Origin: an uncultured Faecalibacterium sp.
GTDB lineage: Bacteria > Bacillota > Clostridia > Oscillospirales > Ruminococcaceae
Reading direction: 5' to 3'
NCBI GenBank assembly: GCA_934539245.1
Contig: CAKTCK010000003.1
Span: 1 to 64,000 of the forward strand
DNA: 64,000 nt
Part shown: positions 6,333-14,466 of the stretch, piece after piece
Layout of the letters: each line of letters opens with the position of its first letter
How positions within the stretch are numbered: position 1 is the stretch's first letter
Position numbers and translations under genes: made by a program
The notes under the pieces: model-generated
The model's database searches: none
What the model saw: the letters and a program-made list of their open reading frames with translations, nothing else
What the model was told of the DNA's origin: nothing

Positions 6333-8117
6333 TTACAGGCTGCGGGTGCGGATCTCGGCGGTGACCTTGGCGATGAAGTCCTCAAGGCTCATCTCGGTGG
6401 TCTCGCCCTTGCGGTCGCGCACGGAGATGTTGCCGGCCTCGGCTTCCTTGGCACCCAGCACCAGCATATAGGGCACACGGTCCACCTGCTGTGCGGCACG
6501 GATCTTGTAGCCGATCTTCTGGTTGTCGTCGTCCAGCACAACGCGGACACCGGCATCTGCCAGCTTCTCGGTCACGTCCTGTGCGTACTCCAGCGTCTTT
6601 TCGGACACGGGCAGCACCTTGACCTGCGTGGGAGCCAGCCAGGTGGGGAACTTGCCCTTGGTCTCCTCGATCAGGTAGGCCATGAAGCGGTCCAGAGAGC
6701 CCAGAATTGCGCGGTGCAGCACCACGGGGGTCTTTTCGGAGCCGTCCTTGTCCACATAGGTCAGGTGGAACTTTGCGGGCAGGCAGAAGTCCAGCTGGCA
6801 GGTGGACAGGGTGTACTCGGCACCCACGGCGGGCTTCACGTTCACGTCCAGCTTCGGGCCGTAGAAGGCAGCCTCGCCGATCTCCTCGGTGAAGTGGATG
6901 CCCAGCTCGGTCAGCACCTCGCGCAGAGCGCTCTCGGCGTGGTTCCACATGGCGTCGTCATCGTGGTACTTCTTCTTATCGGCGGGGTCGCGCAGGCTCA
7001 GCACGCAGCGGTAATCGGTGATGTTGAAGTCCTTGTACACCTCAAAGATCAGGTTGCACACGTCAGCCACTTCGCTCTTGATCTGCTCCGGGGTGCAGAA
7101 CAGGTGGGCGTCGTTCTGGCAGAAGTGACGGCCGCGCTCGATGCCCTTCAGGGTGCCGGAGGACTCATAGCGGAAGTCGTGGGCGATCTCGCCGATGCGC
7201 ATGGGCAGGTCACGGTAGGAGTGGGGACGGTTTGCGTAGATCATCATGTGATGGGGGCAGTTCATCGGGCGCAGCACATAGCTTTCGCCCTCCATCTCCA
7301 TGGCGGGGAACATATTCTCGCGGTAGTGATCCCAGTGACCGGAGGTCTTGTACAGGTTCACGGTGCCCACGCAGGGGGTCATGACGTGCAGGTAGCCGCG
7401 CTTGCGCTCCTTCTCCTTGATATAGTTCTCCAGCTCCTGCCAGACGGTGTAGCCTGCGGGCAGGAACATGGGCAGGCCGCGGCCCACCAGATCATCGGTC
7501 ATGAACAGGCCCATCTCCTTGCCGATCTTGCGGTGATCGCGCTCGCGGGCCTCCTGCTGTTCCTTCTCCCATGCGTCCAGCTCCTCCTGATTGCGGAAAG
7601 CCACGCCGTTGATACGGGTCAGCATCTTGTTTTCCTTGTCATTCTTCCAGTATGCGCCGGACTGCTGGGTGATCTTGAAGGCCTTCAGTGCCTTGGTGTA
7701 GGTCAGGTGGGGTCCGATGCACATATCCACGTACTCGCCCTGCTGGAAGAAGCTGAACTCGGTCTCGTCGGCAAGGTCTGCCATGTGCTCGACCTTGTAG
7801 TGCTCCTGACGCTCCTCCATCAGCTTCTCAGCCTCGGCACGGGGCAGGATGAAGGGCTTGATGGGCAGGTTCTCCTTGACGATCTTGCGCATCTCTTTTT
7901 CGATGTTGGCCAGATCCTCGTCGCTCAGCTTCTGGTCGCCCAGATCGACATCGTAGTAGAAGCCGTTCTCGGTGGCAGGGCCGAAGGCAAAATCAGCCTG
8001 CGGGTACAGGCGCTTGATGGCCTGTGCCATAACGTGAGCAGCGGTGTGACGGATAACGTGCAGTTCCTGATCCTGCGGGCACTCGTCCACATGACCGTCC
8101 TTGTAGATGATCTTCAT
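6333..8117 (-). CDS. thrS: Threonyl-tRNA synthetase without TGS domain
   Basis: A 594-residue class II synthetase. The editing domain is present (His24-x-x-x-His28 in HTAAH and the C-x-G-P-H block near 150). Motif 2 (HDFRYESSGTLKGIERGRHF) and motif 3 (VVLHRAILGSLDRF) of the catalytic core are intact, as is the C-terminal anticodon-binding domain (from about 498). It is about 50 residues shorter than common bacterial ThrRS, because translation starts directly before the editing domain and no N-terminal TGS domain is encoded. The start follows GGAGAATCTACT and is preceded by a threonine T-box leader, so expression should rise when tRNA-Thr is uncharged. Confidence 0.95.
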   Translation of the reverse strand: MKIIYKDGHVDECPQDQELHVIRHTAAHVMAQAIKRLYPQADFAFGPATENGFYYDVDLGDQKLSDEDLANIEKEMRKIVKENLPIKPFILPRAEAEKLMEERQEHYKVEHMADLADETEFSFFQQGEYVDMCIGPHLTYTKALKAFKITQQSGAYWKNDKENKMLTRINGVAFRNQEELDAWEKEQQEARERDHRKIGKEMGLFMTDDLVGRGLPMFLPAGYTVWQELENYIKEKERKRGYLHVMTPCVGTVNLYKTSGHWDHYRENMFPAMEMEGESYVLRPMNCPHHMMIYANRPHSYRDLPMRIGEIAHDFRYESSGTLKGIERGRHFCQNDAHLFCTPEQIKSEVADVCNLIFEVYKDFNITDYRCVLSLRDPADKKKYHDDDAMWNHAESALREVLTELGIHFTEEIGEAAFYGPKLDVNVKPAVGAEYTLSTCQLDFCLPAKFHLTYVDKDGSEKTPVVLHRAILGSLDRFMAYLIEETKGKFPTWLAPTQVKVLPVSEKTLEYAQDVTEKLADAGVRVVLDDDNQKIGYKIRAAQQVDRVPYMLVLGAKEAEAGNISVRDRKGETTEMSLEDFIAKVTAEIRTRSL

Positions 8118-8149
8118 AGTAGATTCTCCTTTGACAATGTGGTGTTGAA

Positions 8150-8415
8150 CAAAAATAAAAAGCGCTTCACCCCGTAAAACTCACGGGATGAAGCGCCGAT
8201 CAAATGTCTGCGTTCCACGGTTCCACCCGAATTGCGCGCTCCCCGGCGGGGAAACGCGCCCCTCGCAGTGCTGTAACGGGCACGCCCGGCAGAGGTTCGC
8301 CTCTGCACTCTGCGGTGGTAGAAGCCGGGGTCATGGCAGGCTGCTTGCAGCACCCGGAAACCCGGGGCAGCCCTCTCTGCGGCATGAAAAGCGGGGCTTC
8401 AGTTTGTCCGCATCA
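8150..8415 (-). promoter_or_regulatory. T-box riboswitch, threonine specifier
   Basis: On the minus strand the conserved T-box motif GGGTGGAACCGTGGA is at 8228-8214. A terminator stem follows (GCGCTTCATCCCGTGA pairing with ACGGGGTGAAGCGC, 8196-8161) and then a T-rich run. In Stem I, helices TGCGG/CCGCA and GAAGCC/GGCTTC flank an internal loop whose 3' strand reads TACCA. The specifier ACC (complement of 8317-8319) is a threonine codon, matching the downstream gene. Confidence 0.93.
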
Positions 8416-8443
8416 ATGTTTTGGACAGGATGAAACTACGCTG

Positions 8444-8472
8444 ATTGTAGCACGCCGGAGCAAAAAAATCAA
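8444..8472 (-). promoter_or_regulatory. Promoter of the thrS leader
   Basis: On the minus strand TTGATT (8472-8467), 17 bases, TACAAT (8449-8444). It lies just upstream of T-box Stem I. Confidence 0.8.
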
Positions 8473-8517
8473 GAGATAGCGGCAGAAATGTACAAAATCG
8501 TCCCGTCCCTCTGCGCC

Positions 8518-8546
8518 TTGCCACAGGCGGCGAAGCGGTGTATAAT
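8518..8546 (+). promoter_or_regulatory. Promoter of the nucleotidyltransferase gene
   Basis: TTGCCA (8518-8523), 17 bases, TATAAT (8541-8546). The leader to the start codon at 8601 is about 48 bases. Confidence 0.75.
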
Positions 8547-8600
8547 AGATTCAGAACGTTACAACGCCGGAACCCCCGGCAGATACAGGAGGAATTGCAA

Positions 8601-9521
8601 ATGAATAAACCGGTACTGGTCGTTATGGCAGCCGGCATGGGCAGCCGTTACGGCGGCATGAAACAGATCGACCCGGTGGGTCCCAACGGACAGGTCATTA
8701 TGGACTACTCCCTTTACGACGCCCGCCGCGCCGGCTTTGAGACCGTGATCTTTGTCATCAAGCACGAGATCGAGGAGGCCTTCAAGGCCGCCATCGGCGA
8801 CCGCGTCGCCAAGGCGATGAATGTAAAGTACGCCTTCCAGCAGCTGGAAGAGCTGCCCGCAGGCTTTTCCGTCCCGGAGGGGCGTGTGAAACCTTGGGGC
8901 ACCTGCCATGCCGTGCTGGCGGCAAAGCCCCTCATTGACGGCCCCTTTGCGGTCATCAATGCAGACGACTACTACGGCCCGGAGGCTTTTCAGGTGATGT
9001 ACGATTACCTGTCCACCCACACCGATGATGATTTCTACCGCTACTGCATGGTCAGCTACCTGCTGAAGAACACCCTGTCCGAGAACGGCAGTGTGGCACG
9101 CGGCGTGTGCATCAAGAATGAGGACGGCACCCTGCAGAGCGTGACCGAGCGCACCCGCATTGAGCCCTGCGGCGGCGGTGCACACTACACCGAGGACGGC
9201 GGCGAGAGCTGGGTAGACCTGCCCGGCGACACCCCCGTGAGCATGAACCTGTGGGGCTTTGGCAAAAGCTTTCTGGACGAGGCCGAGCAGCGCTTTGCGG
9301 GCTGGCTGACCGAGAATCTGCCGGTGAACCCCTTGAAGTGCGAGTACTTCCTGCCGCTGGTGGTGACTGAGCTGATCGAAGAGCACAAGGCAAAAATTCA
9401 GGTGCTGCGCAGCACGGATAAGTGGTTCGGCGTCACCTACCGTGAGGACAAGCCGCTGGTGGTGGATGCCATCGCCCGCAAGACCGCCGAGGGCCAGTAC
9501 CCCGAAAACCTGTGGAAGTAA
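8601..9521 (+). CDS. Nucleotidyltransferase (NTP-transferase fold)
   Basis: A 306-residue protein of the sugar-phosphate nucleotidyltransferase type. The nucleotide-binding signature LVVMAAGMGSRYGGMKQIDPVG lies at residues 5-26, and the metal-binding Asp is seen in AVINADDYYG near residue 118. The fold is complete, but the last third lacks a hexapeptide-repeat acyltransferase domain. The sugar and nucleotide cannot be named from the sequence. The ATG at 8601 follows CAGGAGGAA with ideal spacing; an earlier in-frame Met overlaps the promoter. It is a monocistronic unit with its own promoter and terminator. Confidence 0.8.
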   Translation: MNKPVLVVMAAGMGSRYGGMKQIDPVGPNGQVIMDYSLYDARRAGFETVIFVIKHEIEEAFKAAIGDRVAKAMNVKYAFQQLEELPAGFSVPEGRVKPWGTCHAVLAAKPLIDGPFAVINADDYYGPEAFQVMYDYLSTHTDDDFYRYCMVSYLLKNTLSENGSVARGVCIKNEDGTLQSVTERTRIEPCGGGAHYTEDGGESWVDLPGDTPVSMNLWGFGKSFLDEAEQRFAGWLTENLPVNPLKCEYFLPLVVTELIEEHKAKIQVLRSTDKWFGVTYREDKPLVVDAIARKTAEGQYPENLWK

Positions 9522-9556
9522 ATGCTTCTTGATCGCGTAAAATTATTTTGACCAGA

Positions 9557-9597
9557 ACAAAGACGGGCAGCCCGCAGGCTGCCCGTCTTTGCGTTTT
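9557..9597 (+). terminator. Terminator between convergent genes
   Basis: AGACGGGCAGCC (9561-9572) pairs perfectly with GGCTGCCCGTCT (9577-9588) around a CGCA loop, followed by TTGCGTTTT. Confidence 0.9.
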
Positions 9598-9614
9598 CAT
9601 GGGGTGGAACGTAT

Positions 9615-10055
9615 TTACAAAAACCGTTCCAGCTGGATGCGGTTGTCCTCTTCAAAATCCTGCAGCCGCTGGGCAAGGCGCTTTGCACCCGGGGCGGCGT
9701 TGGGGTAGTCCTTGCAGCTTTTTACGCAGTCCACCACCCCCATGCCGCTGCCCTGCGTGAGCATCTCCGCCAGATTGCGGGTGGACTTGTCCGTAAGGGT
9801 CTTGAGCCCGATGCCCATTTTCGTGTTCAGCTTTGCCATAGTGCTCTGCCCCTGCGCGCTGCCGCCGCAGGCTTCGATGGCAGTGTGCGCCTCTTGGTTC
9901 AGCTGGTGATAAATGTTGCGCTGGCGCAGCAGCTCGGCCTTGAACTGCACATCGTTGGTCATGGGTAAAATTTGCTCCAGAGTGTTCTTGCCCATTTCAG
10001 TGTTCTGCACCACCGCTTCCAGCAGGTTCAGGTTATCGTTTTTCTGGTTTTCCAT
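9615..10055 (-). CDS. Conserved helical protein, unknown function
   Basis: A 146-residue soluble protein that looks almost wholly alpha-helical: LLEAVVQNTEMGKNTLEQILP, then a Gln-rich helix, then MAKLNTKMGIGLKTLTDKSTRNLAEML. The pattern resembles four-helix-bundle families of the ferritin-like/DUF2383 type. Metal-ligand Glu-x-x-His pairs are sparse, so I do not assign iron binding. There is no signal peptide or membrane segment. Its ribosome-binding site (AAAGGGGGA) lies inside the 3' arm of the hairpin at 10061-10102, which could restrict translation. It may be transcribed from the GGDEF gene upstream if that hairpin is read through. Confidence 0.65.
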   Translation of the reverse strand: MENQKNDNLNLLEAVVQNTEMGKNTLEQILPMTNDVQFKAELLRQRNIYHQLNQEAHTAIEACGGSAQGQSTMAKLNTKMGIGLKTLTDKSTRNLAEMLTQGSGMGVVDCVKSCKDYPNAAPGAKRLAQRLQDFEEDNRIQLERFL

Positions 10056-10060
10056 ACAAA

Positions 10061-10102
10061 AAATCCCCCTTTGGCACCTAGTATGTGTCCAAAGGGGGAT
10101 TT
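10061..10102 (-). terminator. Perfect hairpin that terminates the GGDEF gene and masks the next RBS
   Basis: AAATCCCCCTTTGG and CCAAAGGGGGATTT form a perfect 14-bp stem with a 14-base loop. On the minus strand it is followed by TTTGT and the ATG of the next gene, so the only Shine-Dalgarno-like sequence is inside the stem. Confidence 0.8.
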
Positions 10103-10116
10103 TATACGGCTATTTT

Positions 10117-10905
10117 TCAGCAGACCTTATTGCCGCCGGAGATCTGGATGCCGCGCAGCCGCTCGTCACAGATGGCGTACAAACGCTGCCAGCAGCCTGT
10201 GCTGCTATCCAACTCGTCCAGCCCTGCCACTGCGACGCTCAGGGTAAAGGGCACCCGCTTCATCATACCCATGGAGGTGACGCACTCGTGGGGCATTTCG
10301 GCGTAGATGTCCCGCATCTGCTCGGCCAGCTGGCCGCCGTCCATATCCAGACAGCCCACCACAAAGGTGGTGCCGGTCAGGCGGCAGACGATCTGACTGC
10401 CCGGGATATCGAAATACTTTTTCCACTGGTTTGCCACAAAGCAGATCAGCTGATCCATCACCGGCTGACCGTAGGTGTCCCGCAGCTGTGCGCCGTGATC
10501 CAGCGATATCAGCGCCACAGCGGCCTTGCGCCCCTGCTCTGCCCAGCGGTCCAGCTCGGTGGCGATCACGGTCTCCAGATAGCGGCGGTTGTACACGCCG
10601 GAAAGAAAATCGTGGTTCAGGTCCTCGCGGCACAGCTCCCGCTCGCGGGCGCTCATGCGCTCTTCCGGCAGCAGATTGCCTGCCAGCGGAGCAGACATGG
10701 TGATCCGCCACAGCTTGCCATCTGCCCGCACCGTGCGGTGCAGCACACAACTTACCCGGCCGTTGCACAGGGTATAACTCACCTGTAAGCCCTCGTCCTG
10801 CCAGCCGGTGTCCTGTGGTAACTCGTCCAGCAATACCGTTTCAAACGCAGTCTGTGCGCCCTCGGCAAAGGCGCGCAGATCCTGCTCTGTCCATTCTCTG
10901 TCCAT
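10117..10905 (-). CDS. GGDEF-family protein with degenerate active site
   Basis: A 262-residue cytoplasmic protein. The N-terminal 110 residues are unassigned. The C-terminal part has the GGDEF-domain entry motif LNHDFLSGVYNRRYLE, the aligned Asp/Gly block LISLDHGAQLRDTYGQPVMDQLI and the later GMM...VPFTLSVAVA strand. The signature GG(D/E)EF is replaced by Thr-Gly-Thr-Thr-Phe (RLTGTTFVV), so diguanylate cyclase activity is unlikely; a binding or regulatory role is possible. I start at the Met encoded at 10905, which has GGGGA eight bases upstream. A longer frame reaches 10971 without a good RBS. Confidence 0.7.
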   Translation of the reverse strand: MDREWTEQDLRAFAEGAQTAFETVLLDELPQDTGWQDEGLQVSYTLCNGRVSCVLHRTVRADGKLWRITMSAPLAGNLLPEERMSARERELCREDLNHDFLSGVYNRRYLETVIATELDRWAEQGRKAAVALISLDHGAQLRDTYGQPVMDQLICFVANQWKKYFDIPGSQIVCRLTGTTFVVGCLDMDGGQLAEQMRDIYAEMPHECVTSMGMMKRVPFTLSVAVAGLDELDSSTGCWQRLYAICDERLRGIQISGGNKVC

Positions 10906-11059
10906 CTGTAATTTCCCCATCATCCGTACGCGCCGCCGCTTCCGACGGGCGAAATTCCAATTTTCCCGCAAAATCCGGGAACGTACGATTATTATACCAT
11001 TGGAATACAGATTTTTCCAGCAAAACGCACAAATTTTTACGGCAGATTTTACAATTTCG

Positions 11060-12637
11060 TCAGATTGCTAATTCTTTCACGTTTTGAGCGTCTGCATTGC
11101 TGCGGCAGTATACGGCGCACTCGGCTTCGATCTGCGCGGCAAGGGCTTTGGAGTCAAAACCGGCCTTGGCGCGCCATGCCCAGTTGCCGCCCAGCTTGCC
11201 CGGGGTGTTCAGGTGCGCCTCGGCGCCCAGACCCAGCCAGTCGTACATGGGAATAATGGCCCGATCCGCCACCGAGCCCAGCGCCGCCCGCAGCAGCGCG
11301 GTGCGCGCGGCGGCAGTTTTGACCGCTGCCACCTCCTTGGCGGTGGGCTTGCAGGGGGTCAGGTGCAGATAGGCCGCAGCGGTGGCCTTTTCCTTTTCGG
11401 AAGCGCCGTTCTCCCACCAGTCGGTCAGGGTGGTGTTGTCGTGGGTGCCGGGGTAGACCACACCGTTCTTGACGTGGTTATGGGGCAGATATTCGTTGTC
11501 CCCGCCGCCGAAGGCGAACTGAAGCACCTTCATGCCCGGGAAGGTGCTGTCGGCAAGCAGCTTGCGCACGCTGGGGAACAACTCGCCCAAGTCCTCGGCG
11601 ATGATGGGCAGCTTGCCCAGTGCGGCTTCCAGTGCATCGAATAGCTCCATGCCGGGGCCGTTCTCCCACTTGCCGGTGCGGGCGGTGGGGCTGGTGGCAG
11701 GGATGGCCCAGTAGGTGTCAAAGCCGCGGAAGTGGTCGATGCGCAGCAGGTCGTAGATGCCCAGTGCATGGCGCACCCGGCGCACCCACCATGCGTAGCC
11801 GGTCTTTTTGTGGTATGCCCAGTCGTACAGGGGGTTGCCCCACAGCTGACCGTCTGCGGAGAAGTAGTCCGGCGGGCAACCCGCCACCCGGGCAAAGCGG
11901 CTGTCGGCGTCCAGCTCAAACAGCTTGCCGCCCACCCATGCGTCCACCGAGTCGGCAGAGACGTAGATGGGGATGTCGCCCAAGATCTGCACGCCCTTCT
12001 CGTTGGCGTAGGCCTTGACGGCCTGCCACTGGACGCTGAACTTGTACTGCACGAACTTCCAGAAGCCGATCTCTTCTTCATTTGCGGCGGCAAAGGCGGC
12101 CAGTGCGGCCTTGTCGCGGCGGCGGTAGGGGGCGTCCCACTCCACCCAGTTCTTCATCTTGTTGGCTACCTTCAGCGCCATGTACAGGGCATAGTCCTCC
12201 AGCCAGGCCTCGTTGGCAAGGGTAAAGGCGTAGTAGTCATCGGGGTAGTAGTAGGCACAGCCGTGCAGCCCGGCGCACTGGCTGCGCCATGCGGCGTAAG
12301 CCTTGCGCAGCACCGCAAAGCGGCTGACGTACAAAGTGCCGTAGTCCACTTCCAGCGGGTCTTTGCCCCAGCTTTCTGCCTTGAGGTCTGCGGCGGTCAG
12401 CAGACCCTCCTTTTCCAGCGTTTCCAAGTCCACAAAATAGGGGTTGCCCGCAAAGGCGGAGCAGCTCTGGTAGGGGCTGTCGCCGTAGCCGGTGGGGCTG
12501 AGCGGCAGCAGCTGCCAGATCTTTTGTCCTGCTGCAGACAGGAAATCCACAAATTGAAATGCCGCCTTGCCAAAGCAGCCGATCCCGTAAGGGCCGGGCA
12601 GACTGGATACCGGCATCAGAATACCACTTTCACGCAT
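11060..12637 (-). CDS. malQ: 4-alpha-glucanotransferase (amylomaltase)
   Basis: A 525-residue GH77 enzyme, the usual length of the short bacterial form. Recognisable blocks in order are SSLPGPYGIGCFG near the start, QLLPLSPTGYGDSPYQS, GDIPIYVSADSVD, LLRIDHFRGFDTYWAIP (nucleophile Asp), IIAEDLGELFPSVR (acid/base Glu) and YPGTHDNTTLTDWW. It transfers glucan chains between malto-oligosaccharides during maltodextrin or glycogen use. No other starch genes are adjacent. The start follows GAGGAAGG. The preceding 638 bases contain repeats and no clear promoter. Confidence 0.95.
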   Translation of the reverse strand: MRESGILMPVSSLPGPYGIGCFGKAAFQFVDFLSAAGQKIWQLLPLSPTGYGDSPYQSCSAFAGNPYFVDLETLEKEGLLTAADLKAESWGKDPLEVDYGTLYVSRFAVLRKAYAAWRSQCAGLHGCAYYYPDDYYAFTLANEAWLEDYALYMALKVANKMKNWVEWDAPYRRRDKAALAAFAAANEEEIGFWKFVQYKFSVQWQAVKAYANEKGVQILGDIPIYVSADSVDAWVGGKLFELDADSRFARVAGCPPDYFSADGQLWGNPLYDWAYHKKTGYAWWVRRVRHALGIYDLLRIDHFRGFDTYWAIPATSPTARTGKWENGPGMELFDALEAALGKLPIIAEDLGELFPSVRKLLADSTFPGMKVLQFAFGGGDNEYLPHNHVKNGVVYPGTHDNTTLTDWWENGASEKEKATAAAYLHLTPCKPTAKEVAAVKTAAARTALLRAALGSVADRAIIPMYDWLGLGAEAHLNTPGKLGGNWAWRAKAGFDSKALAAQIEAECAVYCRSNADAQNVKELAI

Positions 12638-12756
12638 GATCCGTTACCTTCCTCGCTGTCAATTTTCGGGAATATTCGTTGTTTCTTATCATAACATAAC
12701 TCTAAACTATTTTCCACAGGCAAAAATCGTGGTATACTGAAAAAGATGACGCTTTG

Positions 12757-12905
12757 AACTCCCTCAGGCAAAGCCTGACGGTTTTGCCAACTCCCTCTGG
12801 AAGGGAGCCTTTGGCGTAACCGGAAGGTTTGCGATTTAGCCGGGAAGTTCCTACTTGCCGCAAGCGTGCAAAGACGCTCCGCTGGGCCAGAGGCAGGGAG
12901 GGGTG
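12757..12905. repeat. Palindromic intergenic repeat, family 1, copy 2
   Basis: It begins AACTCCCTCAGGCAAAGCC-tgac-GGTTTTGCC, then CTCCCTctggAAGGGAG and a spacer containing GGAAGGTTTGCG. It ends in a decayed right half with GGCCAGAGGCAGGGAG. This is the Pro-type variant (CTCCCT instead of CTCTCC). Confidence 0.75.
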
Positions 12906-13129
12906 TTCCGACTCCCCCCTCCCTACCTCTGGACTCCACCCACCCCGCAACGGGCCAAGGGCTACTCGCCCTTGACAATCCTAAAGAAGAAGTCGAAGCA
13001 CAAAAAAGCTAGCGCTGCGCCAGTCGGCGCTATCGCTTTAACGCTTTTTTCGCTTCTCCATTTATAGCCCCTCAGTCGCTGCGCGACAGCTCCCCCCGGG
13101 GGAGCAAGCGCAGCAGCTGCCGTTTCCCG

Positions 13130-13245
13130 TTACGACCCCTCTCCGTGAAAATGGGATTCAGGAAAGTCCGCAGACTTTCCTAAATCCCGAAATAAAAATA
13201 ATTTTCCGCTGAATATGCCCAGAGCACAAGCGGAGGGCATTTTCA
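13130..13245 (+). repeat. Two-hairpin repeat, family 2, copy A, in the AlaX leader
   Basis: The order is ACGACCCC, GTGAAAATGG, hairpin 1 (13153-13168 with 13173-13188, loop CGCA, one mismatch), an A/T linker (GAAATAAAAATAATTTTCC) and hairpin 2 (ATGCCC 13215-13220 with GGGCAT 13235-13240, loop AGAGCACAAGCGGA), closed by TTTTCAATCG. TCCGCT (13205-13210) can also pair with AGCGGA in the second loop. Confidence 0.8.
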
Positions 13246-13275
13246 ATCGTTCTATATACAGGAGGTACTCGCGCT

Positions 13276-14466
13276 ATGCAGCGCACAGAAAAATACTTTG
13301 AGCAGGACGCTTTCCGCACCGAATGCGAAAGCGTCATCCTTGCCGCAGAGCCGGACGAAAAGACCGGCGGCGGGCGCATTGCGCTGGACGGCACGGTGTT
13401 CTACCCGGAGGGCGGCGGTCAGCCCGCCGACCGGGGCACGCTGACCCTGCCGGACGGCACGGTGCTGCGGGTGTCGGACGTCCACGAGCAGGCGGGCGTC
13501 ATCTGGCATACGGTGGATGCCCTGCCCGCTGCCGCAGTGCCCGGCGCAGCCGTGACCGGCTGCATCGACTGGGACTGGCGGTTCGATAAGATGCAGCAGC
13601 ACACCGGCGAGCATATCCTCTCCGGCATCCTGCACCAGATGTTCGGGGCAGAGAACGTGGGCTTCCATGTGGGCACTGAGGTAGTGCGCATGGACACCAG
13701 TGTGCCCATCAGCCCCGAGGGGCTGCGGCAGGCAGAGCTTGCCGCCAACCGCATCGTGTGGCAGAATGTGCCGGTGCTCATCAGCTACCCCACCCGGGAG
13801 GAGCTTGCCGCCCTTGTCTACCGCTCCAAAAAGGAGATCGAGGGACAGGTGCGCATTGTGACCATCCCGGGTGCGGACGTCTGCGCCTGCTGCGGCACCC
13901 ACACCCGCACCACCGGTCAGGTGGGGCAGATCAAGATCCTTGCCAGCGAGAACTATAAGGGCGGCGTGCGGCTGAGCGTGGTGTGCGGCGCCCGTGCGCT
14001 GGCGGCAGCGCAGGCTATGCGCGCCCGGCAGGCGGATATCGGCGCGCTGCTCTCTGCCAAGGCCGACCAGACCGCTGTGGCGGTGCACCGGGTCTACGAC
14101 GAGTATACTGCACTGAAGTTTACACACTTCGGACTGTGCAGCCAGCTGTTTGATGCCCTTGCGCAGCTGACCGCGCCCGATGCAGACGCCATCCGCACCC
14201 TGCCGGGGCTGGACCCGGACGGGCTGCACCGGCTGGCGGTGCGCCTGACCGAAGCTACCACCGGCCTCTGCGCCGCCCTGACCCCCACCGAAAAGGGCAC
14301 CGGCTACTGCCTTGCCCGGCGGGACGGCGATGTGCGCGCCCTGACCAAAGCGCTGAACGCCGCCCTGAACGGACGCGGCGGCGGCAAGCCCGGCATCTGT
14401 CAGGGCAGCTGCGCCGCCACCCCGGAGCAGGTGGAGAGATTTTTGAAGGAGAACAACAAACTATGA
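13276..14466 (+). CDS. Alanyl-tRNA editing protein, AlaX-L type
   Basis: A 396-residue free-standing editing factor that hydrolyses Ser- or Gly-mischarged tRNA-Ala. The zinc site is complete: His109-x-x-x-His113 in QQHTGEHILS and Cys205-x-x-x-His209 in CACCGTHTRTTGQ. The N-terminal FYPEGGGQPADRGTL block matches the AlaRS-like barrel. The C-terminal part ends in GRGGGKPGICQGSC, a DHHA1-like tRNA/oligomerisation module as in long AlaX. The start follows CAGGAGGT. The stop overlaps trmB by four bases (ATGA), so both are translated from one message. Its leader contains a family 2 repeat. Confidence 0.9.
   Translation: MQRTEKYFEQDAFRTECESVILAAEPDEKTGGGRIALDGTVFYPEGGGQPADRGTLTLPDGTVLRVSDVHEQAGVIWHTVDALPAAAVPGAAVTGCIDWDWRFDKMQQHTGEHILSGILHQMFGAENVGFHVGTEVVRMDTSVPISPEGLRQAELAANRIVWQNVPVLISYPTREELAALVYRSKKEIEGQVRIVTIPGADVCACCGTHTRTTGQVGQIKILASENYKGGVRLSVVCGARALAAAQAMRARQADIGALLSAKADQTAVAVHRVYDEYTALKFTHFGLCSQLFDALAQLTAPDADAIRTLPGLDPDGLHRLAVRLTEATTGLCAALTPTEKGTGYCLARRDGDVRALTKALNAALNGRGGGKPGICQGSCAATPEQVERFLKENNKL

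Larger units (their letters stand above)
12638..13275. other. Gene-free stretch with repeats
   Basis: I see no convincing gene here. In order it holds an AT-rich segment, a promoter-like ATCGTGGTATACT on the plus strand (12726-12738), a family 1 repeat (12757-12905), a C-rich segment, a hairpin-rich stretch with fragments like CAGTCGCTGCGCGACAGC (13072-13089), and a full family 2 element (13130-13245) that forms the leader of the next gene. Small open frames across it are products of the repeats. Confidence 0.7.

Noticed and set aside
6171..8177. A 668-residue plus-strand frame opposite thrS
   Set aside because: It mirrors thrS and crosses two terminators; there is no RBS or domain.
8188..8433. 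Small open frames in the thrS leader
   Set aside because: They fall within the T-box structure and have no RBS or conservation signal.
12616..12978. Open frames with GSWQNRQALPEG-like text in repeats here and near 47816-48061
   Set aside because: These are translations of family 1 repeats; the same words appear wherever the repeat occurs in that frame, so they are not genes.
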